NCBI GenBank assembly: GCA_012295275.1
Contig: CM022675.1
Coordinates: forward strand, 8,629,193-8,693,192
DNA from: Chrysomallon squamiferum
Taxonomy: Eukaryota > Mollusca > Gastropoda > Neomphalida > Peltospiridae
Direction: 5' to 3'
DNA length: 64,000 bases
The translations under genes were made by a program, and so were the position numbers. Positions 34,956 through 47,432 of the stretch are shown one piece after another (position 1 is the stretch's first letter; each line of letters starts with the position of its first letter). The notes beneath the pieces were generated by a model, which saw only the letters and a list, made by a program, of their open reading frames with translations, did no database searches and was not told the origin of the DNA.

Positions 34956-35658
34956 GTGTATATTTGTCTGTCTGTCTGTCTGTCTGTCTGTGTCTGTCTG
35001 GTTCATTTTCCTTATCAGTCTATGTCTCATCTCTCTTTTGTGTCTCATTTGTTCTCCTTCTTTGATTCTTCTTCCTTTCCTTTTTCTTTTTCTGTTTTTT
35101 CTTTCTTTTTTATCTTTTCTTTCTCATTGTTTTTTTCTTTCTTTCTTATTCTTCCTATTTCTCTCTACTATTTTGACTTTTTCTCTTCTGTGCTATTTCT
35201 TCATGTTTTTTTTTTTTTTTTTTCATTCTCTCCAATCTCAGAATACTTCCATTTGTCCACCTTTCGTTTTAACAAACTTTTTCTTTCTTTCTCTTACTGT
35301 AACATCTCTTTTTGTCTGTGTGTTTCTCTTTCACCTTTCTCTCTCTCTCTCACCTTTCTTTTTTCTTGTCTCTTTCTGTGGCTCAATTTCTTACATTTTC
35401 TATTTCTCTATCTTTCTGTCTCTCTGTCTCTCATGTCTCTCTATTTCTCTTTCTCTGACCCTTTCTTTTTCTCTATCTCTTTATCTGTCCATTTCTCTTT
35501 TTCTCTCAATCTCTTTTTATTTCTCATGATCTGTTTCTCTTTACCCGTGTCCATCTCTCTGTCTCTCTCCTACTGTCTTTCTTTATCTCTCTACCTCTGT
35601 GACTCTGTCTCTCTGTCTTTCCTCTATCTTTCTGTCATTCTCTCTATCTCTGTTTCTT

Positions 35659-35731
<73 letters not shown>

Positions 35732-35915
35732 GGCTCTCTCTTTCTTCTCAAACCATTTCATTATCTCTCTGTCTATATCACTTCAATCTTCTTTTTATTA
35801 AAAACATTTTTTTTTTTTTTTAAATATCTTTTTTCTTGTTATTATCCTGTCATTTATGTACCCTCTAATTTTTATGTTTTTTTTCCTTTTTTTCAAACAT
35901 TTTTGGCGGCAACAG
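34956..35915. repeat. ~950-bp polypyrimidine tract with (TC)n
   Basis: The + strand is almost entirely T/C from the TCTG run (34966-34993) to 35910, with a pure TC run at 35660-35727. Overlapping frames up to 248 codons are Ser/Phe/Leu/Cys repeats in all three phases, with no coding bias. Confidence 0.93.
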
Positions 35916-36125
35916 ACTAAAGCCTATAATACATGTTCCAATTCAGATTATAATCAGTTGGTGACTTTGTGCAATAAACACCACAAGCAGTGAAGTTACT
36001 GAGGTGTGAAGTTCACTGTTAGACAGGAATTTTTTTTTAGGGTCACACAATGAAATGGTCAGTGAACAGGTAACTTAAAAAAAAAAAAAAAAAAGAAAAA
36101 AAGAAAAGGTTTTCAAGATACTATC
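35916..36125. other. Single-copy spacer with poly-A run
   Basis: Ordinary sequence, with an A run at 36077-36094. Confidence 0.5.
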
Positions 36126-36720
36126 AGAAATAAACTAAACTCTCTCAATGCCAGAAGTCAAGTTTAAACTTTGATGTTGAACTGTGCGATTTAATTAGGT
36201 TTATTAGTTACTGTCTTATTATTATTATTATTGGTGTGAACTAAAAAAAAAAAAAAAAAAAAGTTTTAAACTTTGAAGTAAATTTATCAGTTTAATTATA
36301 ATTATTAGTAAGATCCTCTGTGAAGTTAAAAGGTTTATAAACTTTGAATTTGGACCTTGCGAATTAAGTTTATTAGTAAAATATTATTATTATTATTATT
36401 ATTATTGGTGCCAAAAAAAAAAATAAAAAATGTTTTCAACTTTGAAGTAAGTTTATCATTTTAATTATATTTATTAGTAAGATCCTATGTGAAGTTAAAA
36501 GGTTTATAAACTGTTAAGTTAAAGGGTTTACTAGCTTTGAAATTGGACTCTATGACTTTGTTAGGTTTATTAGTAAAATTTTATGCTTGCTGGTGGTTTA
36601 AACTTAAATATAAAATGTCTGTACTTTATTAAAAACATTATTTAAATCTTACAGTTTAACAATTTGAATTTAAAAATATTGCAAACTCTGAAGTTGGACC
36701 TTTCAACTTAACTCAGTTTT
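36126..36720. repeat. Degenerate ~115-120-bp tandem repeat
   Basis: About five units share AAAAGGTTTATAAACTTTGA, ATTGGACCTTGCGA and TTAGGTTTATTAGTAAAAT segments. ATT and A-run expansions sit at the same place in successive units (36218, 36244, 36380, 36412). Confidence 0.8.
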
Positions 36721-36935
36721 TATTTAAAATAAATAAATTAATAAACAAAATTTAAAAAAAAAATTAATAATAAAAAACAACTTCAATAATAAAAATAGAT
36801 TAATAATAATAATAATAATAATAAAATTAAATACATAAAAATAATAAAATAAAATAAAATAAAATAAAATAACTTGACAAAAAAAGTCAAAATAGTTTGA
36901 ACTCTTTTTATTCTGCTGTTGTAAGCTCAATTAAT
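36721..36935. repeat. AAT/AAATA-rich low complexity
   Basis: AAT run at about 36801-36823 and AAAAT pentanucleotides at 36838-36870. Confidence 0.85.
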
Positions 36936-37240
36936 CTTAACAGAATTTTCTGTTGGCTAAAAGAAATATGATCTCTGAAAATCTCTCCTCCATGTTAATC
37001 TGTCTGCAGATTAACCTCATTCAAAATGTTTACCATATTTATTCAACCTTTATTGGTAATCCCACACTCATATTTATATTTGTGTGGGTAATGCGATATT
37101 CCTGTTTCCATGGTGACATTTGCATATACATAAGTACAGATACTTATATTTTCAGGGGAGAGAGAGTGTGTGTGTTTTACAGTTTATGGCTCGCAATAAA
37201 TATTAATTGTTATCCCCTGGGGTAGGAAACAGTTTTTATA
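36936..37240. other. Single-copy island around an X-box/octamer element
   Basis: Balanced sequence with few repeats. It contains ACCTTTATTGGTAATCCCAC and TGTGTGGGTAATGCGATATT (37080-37100) just before the X-box-like site. A candidate enhancer on composition and motif content. A 90-codon frame here has no recognised domain. Confidence 0.4.
37104..37125. promoter_or_regulatory. RFX X-box directly abutting a POU octamer
   Basis: GTTTCCATGGTGAC (37104-37117) is the reverse complement of GTCACCATGGAAAC, a good RFX X-box. It is followed with no spacing by ATTTGCAT (37118-37125), the exact POU octamer in reverse orientation. Either motif alone occurs by chance at modest rates. Their adjacency is less expected. 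Confidence 0.45.
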
Positions 37241-37400
37241 TAATATATTTTTTTAATTTTGTTCTTTTGGGTATATTTTCTATAAAAAAAAGTATCCATT
37301 TAAGCCTGTCGAAAGGATAATTTTTGTAGGAAAGTTTTGAAAACAGTAGCCCATAGTTACTATTTATGCATCTAGATTTTATCTACTTTCAATAACTTAA
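37241..37400. other. AT-rich spacer
   Basis: No feature recognised. Confidence 0.5.
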
Positions 37401-37870
37401 TTTTTTACATTGAATATTTAAACATGCTACATCCATGAGAATTTTTTAATGCTATAATCTTTGCCCAATATCTCACTTTCCTAGCTTTAGCTGTATTTTA
37501 AATCCTTTGTTGTTGTTTTTTAATTTTAAATTTAAAAATTACACTATTATGTCTTCTGCTGTATTTTGAATATTTAAACAGTATTATGTTTTCTCAGTAA
37601 TTGTATTTTTAATATTTTCCTAAACTGTATTTTAAATATTTAAATAATATGCTACTATCCCTACAGCTGTTCATTAAATATTTAAACAATATTCTATTTT
37701 CCCAATAACTACTGTATTTTAATATTTTCCTAATACTCTTATTTTATGTATTTAAACAGTATACTACTTTCCATACAAATGTTTTCTTTTTCTTTCTTTC
37801 TTTTTCAATATTCAAACAAAATCCTGTTTACCTACAACTGTAACCAAATATTATAAGAAGATACTACATT
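37401..37870. repeat. Degenerate ~60-bp tandem repeat
   Basis: About seven units share AACTGTATTTTAAATATTTA and AACAATATTCTATTTTCC-like segments. Confidence 0.75.
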
Positions 37871-38341
37871 CTGTTCAACTGCCTTTATTAACTACTGGTT
37901 TACTGATGATACTTTCCACACTGCAGTCTCAAGTTTAAACAGACAGCCTTACAGTGTACATTTAATTCAACACCAGTGTGTTTTACTCTGACAAACACAC
38001 ACTTCTAAGTCTCTCAGTCCTGTTGACACACATTCCACAAGATGGTCACTGATGCGTTTGGTAAATGGAGAATTGGAGAATTCATGGCGAAGATAGACAC
38101 CGAATGTAAACAGGCTGGAAACCTAATTGAAGACTGGATAGCATTAATCCCCACTTTGATATAGACGGAGTGTGTCAATAGGCTTCCAGTTAATGAACAA
38201 CCTGATCAGAATAAGTGAATCCATTACCAGTTAATGAACAACCAAGGGATCAGAATAAAACTACAGAGAGAAAGAATCCATTATCATATGTATGTAGGTT
38301 GTTAGTGAGTTGACTGAAATCCACAAGGGTTGAAATAAAAC

Positions 38342-38343
<2 letters not shown>
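37871..38343. other. Single-copy island
   Basis: Balanced sequence at 37960-38180 with FOX-like TGTAAACA (38105-38112), Otx-like TAATCCCC and TCF-like CTTTGAT nearby (38145-38161). A short duplication, CCAGTTAATGAACAACC, occurs at 38188 and 38229. Candidate regulatory DNA, no gene. Confidence 0.35.
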
Positions 38344-39500
<1,157 letters not shown>

Positions 39501-39760
39501 ATTATTATTATTGTTGTTACTATTGTCATCACCATCATCATCATCATTGTTATTATTATTGCTCTTCTTTTTCTTCTTCTTCTTACTGTGTTATTTGTAT
39601 TATTTATTTATTTATTTATTTATTTTGTTAATGGTTTTTAACTATAAAAAAAAATCATGTGTTTAAACAAATTTCGTAAAAATAAAATACTAAAAGCAAT
39701 AACAATGATGACGATGAAAAAAAAGAAGACAAAGAAGAAGAAGAACAGCAACAACAACAT
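39501..39760. repeat. ATT, ATC, TTC, ATTT and AAG tracts
   Basis: Successive short trinucleotide and tetranucleotide runs: ATT/ATC at 39500-39560, TTC near 39567-39583, ATTT at 39598-39625, AAG at 39718-39745. Confidence 0.85.
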
Positions 39761-40140
39761 CTGTTATACCACTGATAACATCCTGTCAGCCATCATGTAT
39801 TTGTATTCTCCTTTTATTTTCCTCCATCATTTTCAGCTCATCAGTTGCTTTGAAGTGTCCATACTGCCAAGTGTTACATAAACCACTAAAGAACAATATA
39901 ATTACACAATAAAATTCAATCTTCTAGCAAGCCCCAGGGGCAGATCTATTTGTGATGCCTCTGATTCTGTGGGCTTTTTTTATTTATTTATTTTTTCACC
40001 CCAGGGAGTTGTTTAATTGATTCCTCCCCAGGGAAAACATTGATTAAATAACTACCCATCAGCCTCCCTCCATTCAGGGCAGCTCTTTGATGTGACAGGT
40101 CGAGTGGGTGTGGCTGATCCCTAAATCACTGTGCGATTTC
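39761..40140. other. Single-copy island with COE/EBF and KLF-like motifs
   Basis: Balanced sequence at 39920-40135. TCCCCAGGGA (40025-40034) is an exact match to the palindromic TCCCNNGGGA of COE/EBF proteins. A second CCCCAGGGAG lies at about 40000-40010, and GTGGGTGTGGC (KLF-like) near 40104. No coding frame. Candidate enhancer. Confidence 0.4.
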
Positions 40141-40580
40141 TGGCTTTTATGTCTTATTAATGTAAAAAGTGATTTTGTGTAAAGTGTTTTTGTGATATGT
40201 GAGGTTATGAAGAAATTTATTTTAATGTGTTATGTAAAAGTGATTCTACATTATATATTAGATTGTTTTATATAACATTATGAACAAATTTACTTTAAAT
40301 AAATTATGTAGTTATGTAAAGGATCTTCAAATATGTTAAAATTTTAATGTACAGTTTTGAACAAATTTATTTTAAATAAATTGTTTAGTTATGGAAAAAT
40401 GGTTTTATGTAAAGGATCTTGTTATATATCAGATTTTTAATGAACAGATATGAAAAGATTCATTTTAAAATAAAGTATCTTAAAGTAAAATTCATTAAAT
40501 TTAAAACTAACATGTTGCATTTACATTTTTAAGTGAGCTTGTGAAGAAATTGATTTTAGAAACTAAATTATATATCTTAT
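40141..40580. repeat. Degenerate ~75-bp tandem repeat
   Basis: Recurrent TATGAACAAATTTATTTTAA, ATAAATTATGTAGTTATG and AAAGGATCTTC-like segments (near 40200, 40285, 40350, 40445 and 40545). Confidence 0.75.
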
Positions 40581-40598
40581 TAATGTAAAAGTAATGAA

Positions 40599-40634
<36 letters not shown>

Positions 40635-40900
40635 AAATATTGAAAAATATGTATAATCACACAAAAACACAAGCATAATATTAACAATATAAAAAACTTT
40701 TAAATAATAAATGTGAATAGTGCATACTATTTTACATAAAAACACATTATTCATGAAATACTGACTGATATATATATATATATACACATCTACATAGATA
40801 CACACAGATATACATACATTATTATTATTTTAAATATATTGCATTCAGTGTAATGTTAAATGGTTGTCTTTAAAATATTTTAAATCTTTACATTTATATT
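40581..40900. other. AT-rich spacer with (TG)n and (TA)n
   Basis: A TG run at 40601-40630 and a TA run at 40769-40783. Confidence 0.8.
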
Positions 40901-41580
40901 TCAATGTTTTTCTTCTTGTCTTTTTAAGGGTTGTTTTTTGTTTGTGTGTGGGGTTTTAATATCTTTTTATATCTCTTTTTTTATCTATTTTTCTTTCATT
41001 CATGTATCTTTATTCTCTCTTTCTTTGTCTCTTTATCTTCATGTCTTCCTATTTCTTTCTCTCACTCTTGTTTACTCTTCATTTTTCTGTTATATGTTCC
41101 TTCGTTTCTTTTTCACTCCTCTGATACACCCTTGTTTTCTTTTTCTGTTATTTTATCTTTGTTTTTCTCTCTCTTTTTGTCACACACATCTTCTTATTTC
41201 TTCCATCCATCCCTCTCTCTGTCTGTCTGTCTCATTATCTGTCTACCAATCTGTGTATCTGTCTGTGAGCATGTCTGTCTGTATATCTGTCTGTCTGTCA
41301 GTCTTTCTCTGTTTACCTGCCTGTCTTTTATTTTCTTTATTGTTTTATCTTTACCTCTCAGATACATTGGGTTTCTTCTTCTTTTTTTTTTATCTTCTTT
41401 CATTTAGATTTTTTTTAACCTTTTTTTATTCTTCTGTCTATCTGTATCTATTCACCATTTATTTCTCTTTGTTGGTTTGTGTTTATCAATGCTTTGTTTC
41501 TTATTCATGTTTTCCTGACTTTTTTTTGGATTGTTTCTAAACTTTTTTTATTCTGTCTGTCTGTCTGTCTGTCTGTCATG
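40901..41580. repeat. ~670-bp polypyrimidine tract
   Basis: Nearly all T/C on the + strand, with TCTG runs at 41217-41300 and 41550-41577. Frames of 158 and 200 codons are Ser/Phe/Leu/Cys-rich artefacts of composition. Confidence 0.92.
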
Positions 41581-42020
41581 TATCCCAGTGCTCACTCAGA
41601 CATGCTCAGTGCACCTTTAGACATTAATTCACATTGTCTGTCCCTCTTCATTGCAACTAAATTCATATAATTGTGTCTATTGTGTCTGTATATCGCCTTA
41701 TTTCATGCATTTTGTTTACAGATAACATTAGCACTCTGTATTCATCTGTTAAGTTTTTTGTATTAAATACACACACACACACACATACACACACATATAT
41801 ATACACAGTCATTCATATATTTATTTTGCCTTAGGGCTGAAGAAGACTGATAAAATCTTACACATAAAGCTACACAGTGTGAATTATTTGAATTTCTTCC
41901 TTATATCTGTATAAGTTTAAAAAAAAAAGAAAAAAAAAAGAACAAAACATTTCCTTTAAATCTGATAACATTTCTACTTGCATGAATCAGATTATGGGGA
42001 TAGATAATTTTTTATTTTAT
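41581..42020. other. Single-copy spacer with CA repeat
   Basis: CA/TA steps at 41769-41806 and A runs at 41919-41939. Nothing else recognised. Confidence 0.55.
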
Positions 42021-42153
42021 TTTTTTGGTTTGGCTGGGATTAATGCTTGTCCAGGCCTTTCTAGAATTGAAAGCAAAATAGGAAATGGAACAGTTTGTTG
42101 CTTATTGGTTGGTGGTTGTGGGTGCAAGATTGCTCTTCCTCTGTGTATGAATT

Positions 42154-42220
42154 TTAAAGTTTTCCATTATAGTATTTCTTGACTGGTTTATCTGGTGTGT
42201 GATGTCCTGCAAGTTGACCT
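42154..42220 (+). mobile_element. Possible SINE core fragment
   Basis: TTCCATTATAGTATTTCTTG, ACTGGTTTATC and TGGTGTGTGATGTCCTG follow the same order and spacing as the SINE core at 19354-19410. Divergence is high, so this is tentative. Confidence 0.35.
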
Positions 42221-42304
42221 AAACTTTCAGCCTGAAAACAGAAAATAGTTTTTTTAATAGGTGCATACAAAGAAAACATTGGCATACTCATTACCATCAA
42301 GATA

Positions 42305-42306
<2 letters not shown>

Positions 42307-42359
<53 letters not shown>
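42307..42359. repeat. (TG)n microsatellite
   Basis: A pure TG run of about 26 units. Confidence 0.98.
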
Positions 42360-42363
<4 letters not shown>

Positions 42364-42456
42364 GATGGTTTTAGTTTTCAACACTTACAAATAAAGTAGA
42401 AGCAGAAATAGAATCCTGATACATTATATTAGAAAAAACAAAAAATAAAAAAGTAA

Positions 42457-42460
<4 letters not shown>

Positions 42461-42541
<81 letters not shown>
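42461..42541. repeat. (TC)n microsatellite
   Basis: A pure TC run of about 40 units, grading into TCTA/TCTG. Confidence 0.98.
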
Positions 42542-42545
<4 letters not shown>

Positions 42546-42780
42546 ATCTATCTGTCTAACCCCTTGATATTCATTTTTCTCCAAAAACTAGAACTCTAGG
42601 TCATGAACACACATTTGCACCAGTTACAAGACTTGAACTCTTAGTCTTCAGTTCACTGAACTTTGCCCTGTTAAATCAGCACATTCTGAATACTAGAGTC
42701 CTCAAACACACTATTGTTGTAAGGTTTAATCAGTCAGACAGACACAATTAAATAATACATCTACTCGCACAGTTGGAAAT
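42542..42780. other. Single-copy sequence
   Basis: Balanced, non-repetitive stretch. No feature recognised. Confidence 0.4.
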
Positions 42781-43715
42781 CTCATACTTACATAGTACAT
42801 TTACTCTGATTGGATAATTCCTCAGAAGTACCTTAAGCCTGATTGGATAATGCCTCTGAAGTATATTAATGCTGATAGGACAATGCCTTACAAAAACATT
42901 AAATCTGATTGGATGGTGTTATTATAACATTAATCCTCACTGGAAAATGTCTTACAAATACACTGGATGGTGTCTTACAAAAACATTAACCCTAACTGGA
43001 TAATGTCTTACTATAACATTAACCTTAATTGGATAATGTTTTACTGTAACATTAACCCTGATTGGATAATGTCTTACTATAACATTAACCCTGATTGGAT
43101 AATGTCTTATTGTAACATTAACCCTGATTGGATAATGTCTTACAATAACATTAACCCTAATTGGATAATGTCTTACTGTAACATTAACCCTGATTGGATA
43201 ATGTCTTATTGTAACATTAACCCTGATTGGATAATGTTTTACTATAACATTAAACCTGATTGGATAATGTGTTATTGTAACATTAACCCTGATTGGATAA
43301 TGTTTTACTATAACATTAACCCTGATTGGATAATGTCTTATTGTAACATTAAACCTAACTGGATAATGTCTTACTATAACATTAAACCTAATTGGATAAT
43401 GACTTACTATAACATTAACCCTAATTGGATAAAGTCTTACTATAACATTAACCCTAATTGGATAAAGTCTTACTATAACATTAACCCTGATTGGATAATG
43501 TCTTACAATAACATTAACCCTAATTGGATAATGACTTACTGTAACATTAACCCTAATTGGATAATGTCTTACAATAACATTAACCCTAACTAGATAATGA
43601 CTTACTATAACATTAACCCTAATTGGATAATGTCTTACAATAACATTAACCCTGATTAGATGGTGTGCCACAATCACATTAACCCTAATCTGCTAATGTC
43701 TAACACTACTGATTA
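42781..43715. repeat. 33-bp minisatellite with CCAAT-box core
   Basis: About two dozen units of ATTAACCCTGATTGGATAAT plus GTCTTACTATAAC, most homogeneous at 43000-43650 and decaying at 42781-42960. Because 33 is divisible by three, both strands stay open: 208 codons forward (NINPDWIMSYY repeats) and 241 codons reverse (HYPIRVNVIVR repeats). Both are expected from the period, so neither is called a gene. Most units contain ATTGG, the reverse complement of the CCAAT box. Confidence 0.95.
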
Positions 43716-44280
43716 AGTGTGATTAACATTCTTGGGTGAATTGATTGTGATTGGCTAATGGCCTCAGTCTCAGTAAGGGGGCCTGACTTTGGAGTCATCA
43801 AGAACAGATTTCTGTTATCTCTTCATTTAGATACTTTTCCTGATAACAGCATCTTCATCGGCAGTGATTTTGTAAACACGTGGACAACAACATTCATTAA
43901 ATTCAGAGTATATAGTTACGTTACTACAGCAGCAACAACACTGACTGCAGTAAAATGTTTATATACAGTCACAGCTACAGTTACTATAATGTTAACAGGG
44001 GGATAGAATATTTACATTCTTAATAAGATAACTAGTTAATTATATATATATATATAAAATTATAATTATAAAACTACAATAGTAACTATAATACAGTGTT
44101 TTCATACAGTAACAAAATAACAATAGGATTGCAATAAAATATTTTTAACTATGGTTAAATATTTCACAACAATAGTGACTTACACTCACAAAACCACAGC
44201 AGTAATGACTCTAGTTTCACTGGTAAAAAAAAGAAATATTTCTTATCTGAAATTCTGAAATGCCAGTATCTCTGAAAGGA
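43716..44280. other. Single-copy spacer
   Basis: A frame at 43758-44006 has mixed composition (Thr/Val-rich near its end) but no recognisable domain and no clear splice sites. A TA run lies at 44041-44055. Confidence 0.4.
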
Positions 44281-44766
44281 CAAGTTTTATTTTTTGGGGG
44301 GTCTGTCAGGGTTGTGATATGTTGTCTGTCTGATACCCCAGTGAATACAGTACTTTGTTTCCTGCAGATAGCTAGTTTCAAAATACTGTATAAAATTACC
44401 TAGAGGCTGTGAGTGGAAGTTGTGATAAAATAAACAGATTTTGAGTTTAGATAAAGGTCCTTCTGCTGTTTTATTTCATTTATATATACATATATGTACG
44501 TACACACGTATATTTGAGAACAATCTTTGAATTAACTGCATCATCAAATCTTCAGTAATAGTGACTCATTCCCAAAATTACATTTCTACAACAACAAAAT
44601 AAATAAATAATTATAATAACACATCACTTCCAAGCAACATTCTAATCTTTGTTGTGATGACTTAACTGCTGCATAAAGTAATCATTACTTTCTTTTTTAT
44701 CTTTTAGTCCATTCTAACTACATGTACATACCATATAGTTATTAACAAACCATTGGTATTTTTTTT

Positions 44767-44801
<35 letters not shown>

Positions 44802-45090
44802 CTCGATTCAGTAAGCTTCGAGTATTAATACCCAGGTTTCACTGACACCTAGTGATTAATGGAATGTTGGGGTATTATTTTTTTTTTTCCCGTTCCGATA
44901 TTGGTTTACCTTCCTGTCGAGTGATACTGGTGTTTAAGCCTGTTTCCATTGTTTGGGAGTACAGGAGAAGTGAGGTGTAAAAAAAACATTAGTTTCTTAG
45001 TTGGAGTTTATTTGAGCCTTCAACTTACCTTCTGAAGACATAAGAATGATAAAGCAGTTTTTCTTATACATAGGGCCTGTACTTTTTCTC

Positions 45091-45098
<8 letters not shown>
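44281..45098. other. Single-copy sequence with TTTC repeat
   Basis: TTTC units at 44768-44801 and T runs near 44877-44888. The remainder is ordinary-complexity sequence without recognised features. Confidence 0.5.

Positions 45099-45137
<39 letters not shown>
45099..45137. repeat. Poly-T tract
   Basis: An uninterrupted T run of about 38 nt after CTTCT steps. Confidence 0.95.
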
Positions 45138-45142
<5 letters not shown>

Positions 45143-46985
45143 TTGGTTGGAGGAAAGAAAGATTAATATTTTAATATGCTTTTTGTGAGCTTGTATACTT
45201 TTTTAACTGAAATTTTTAAAGTGTAAGATTTTTAAATTTTTTAAATTTTTTAATATGTTTATGTTCAGATCTTGTGTTGAAACAAGAAAAAAAAATTCAA
45301 ATTTTCAGAAGGAATGTTTTTAAAATAAGCAGTTTAATCTTTACTCTTGCAGTAATATACAGTTTTTAAACAAAATTTTGAAATAGTAAGCTTGAAAAAG
45401 ATAATAATTTCTATTTGTTCTAAAAGGTGAAAAAGTTATAAAAAAATAACTGCCTGTTTAAGAGATCTTGAAATCTTTAAAATATTTTTATTTTTATTTT
45501 TATCCATAAAAATAATAATAATTGTAAATGTCAACAAGATTTTAAACTAGATGCCAAAAAATGTGTTGGTTTTTTTTTTTATTCTGTTTATCTAGTTACA
45601 GAAATAATTTTATGTGTTAAAAAATATTATAAAACTTTCATGCTGGAATTAAAATATCTCTAAAAAATGTTTTTAATTTTATTATTATTTTACTTTACAT
45701 ATGTAATTCTTTTTCTTCTTCTTCTTCTTTTTTTAATGTTAAGAAATTCTGTGCATGAAAAAAATAGTTTTAAGTGAAATCTTTTTTTTTTTTCTTTTCT
45801 TCTACACCTAAAAAGAATATTCACCTCAAAATTACTAATTTTTGCTATTAAATTAAACGGTACTATATTCCATGCAGGTTTATTCATTGTCGTTTGTTCT
45901 GAAGCAAATTAACACCTGAGTGAACAATTAACCTGCAGTAGGTATTTAAAATCAGGTCATCTCGTACAAAACTTTTCAAATGATGATTATTCATCGGCAA
46001 AAAAAACAGCGAAGACAGAATTTAACAAAATCTCATTTTACCAGCGAAAAAAATAGAATCAAAACTGAAAAAAAAGTTATTTTTAATTTGCTTTTGGACA
46101 GGGTTTTATTCTTTATTGCATCTGGTTGAGTTAGATAATAACATTTTTTTGTGTATTCTGTGAAAAACTAAAATGATACTGTAAATGATCTATTTTATAT
46201 ATTTTTTTTATTTCTTATATTTTTTATATTTTTTTATTTTTTTTTATTTTCTCATTTTTTATTTTTTTTTTTATTTATTTTTTATTTTTTATTTTTTAAT
46301 CTTTATATCTTTTTTTATTTTTTAAATTTTAAATTTTTGGTTTTAAATTTATTACAGTTTTATCATTTTAATTTAAACTTATTTTATTTTTATTTTATTT
46401 ATGATTTGCATTTTAGAACATGAAATTAAAATATAAATACATTTCATCTGTTTAATGTTATTTATTACATTTTTAATAATCTTGATATTTAATTTTCTTT
46501 TTAACAGTTTTCTTTTAAATATAAAATAAAAATTCTGAGTCAAATGATGTAAATCGTTTTTTAATCTTTAAAGAAAAAAGTTAAATTTTAGTACATGCTT
46601 GTAAAGCCACAGAAATTGTACAGATTTGTAAACTTTATTTTTAACAAAATTATTAAAACTATTTTATAAAAAATCCTGCAGACTTTTTGTATAAACTGTA
46701 TATAAAATATAAATGGAATTCATATTAAGATGTAGATTCTCTTCTCATGCTATGTCCTTATATTCCAAAATCTGAAATATTCTGAAATCTAAAACACTTC
46801 CAATCCAAAATCATTTTGGATAAAGGATTCTTAGGATTTAGTTAATAATATAATTTATTTAAATTTCTTTCTTTCTAATTTTTTAAATCTAATTTTTTAA
46901 ACAATGCTGTAAATTTATTCTTTTTCTTTCTTTTTATTCTGTTTTTGTTTTCTTTCACTTGACCTCTCACAGTCATTAAAATAAA
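45138..46985. other. Long AT-rich spacer
   Basis: About 1.8 kb without gene-like signal. 46195-46400 is TTTTTATT-rich low complexity. 46755-46840 contains CTGAAATATTCTGAAATCTA-type duplications. Confidence 0.6.
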
Positions 46986-47084
46986 ATAAATGTGCTTTAA
47001 TGTGATCTACATCAGTATCCATTTACATTTTATTGTGTATTATGTTCAGACACTGGTTCAAAACTCAGTGTCAAAGGTCATTCA

Positions 47085-47182
47085 TTCATTCATTCTTTCT
47101 TTCTTTCTTTCGTTCATTCTTCAACACTATAATTATTGCTTGTTACTTATTGTCATTATCATCATCATCATCATCATCATCA

Positions 47183-47223
<41 letters not shown>

Positions 47224-47405
47224 GTTATAGTTATTACTGTTATTATTGTTGTTGTTAATATTATTCTTAACATTATCATTGCCAATATTTCATTGTTATA
47301 ATCATTATCACCATTATCATCATTGTAATCACCATATTTGCATTATCATCATCAATTCTTCTTCTTATTCTTATTCTTATTATTATTATTATAATTATAA
47401 TTACT
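47085..47405. repeat. TTC, ATC and ATT repeats
   Basis: TCATTC/TTTC steps (47085-47115), ATC then ATT runs (47153-47225), and degenerate ATT/ATC/TTC steps to 47395. The frames are poly-Ile, poly-Ser and poly-Leu. Confidence 0.93.
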
Positions 47406-47432
47406 AATTTTATGCTGTTGTTGTTGTTGTAG

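Noticed and set aside
34914-35660. 248-codon open frame rich in Ser/Leu/Phe
   Set aside because: All three frames are open over the same polypyrimidine tract. The composition alone removes stop codons.
40931-41540. 158- and 200-codon Ser/Phe/Cys-rich frames
   Set aside because: Polypyrimidine tract, overlapping open frames, no domain, no splice context.
42952-43677. 241-codon minus-strand and 208-codon plus-strand open frames
   Set aside because: Both come from a 33-bp tandem repeat whose length is a multiple of three. Units differ by substitutions with no evident preference for silent changes.
42781-43715. CRISPR array or telomeric repeat
   Set aside because: Contiguous units without unique spacers, and no TTAGGG-type repeat. 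The window is eukaryotic.
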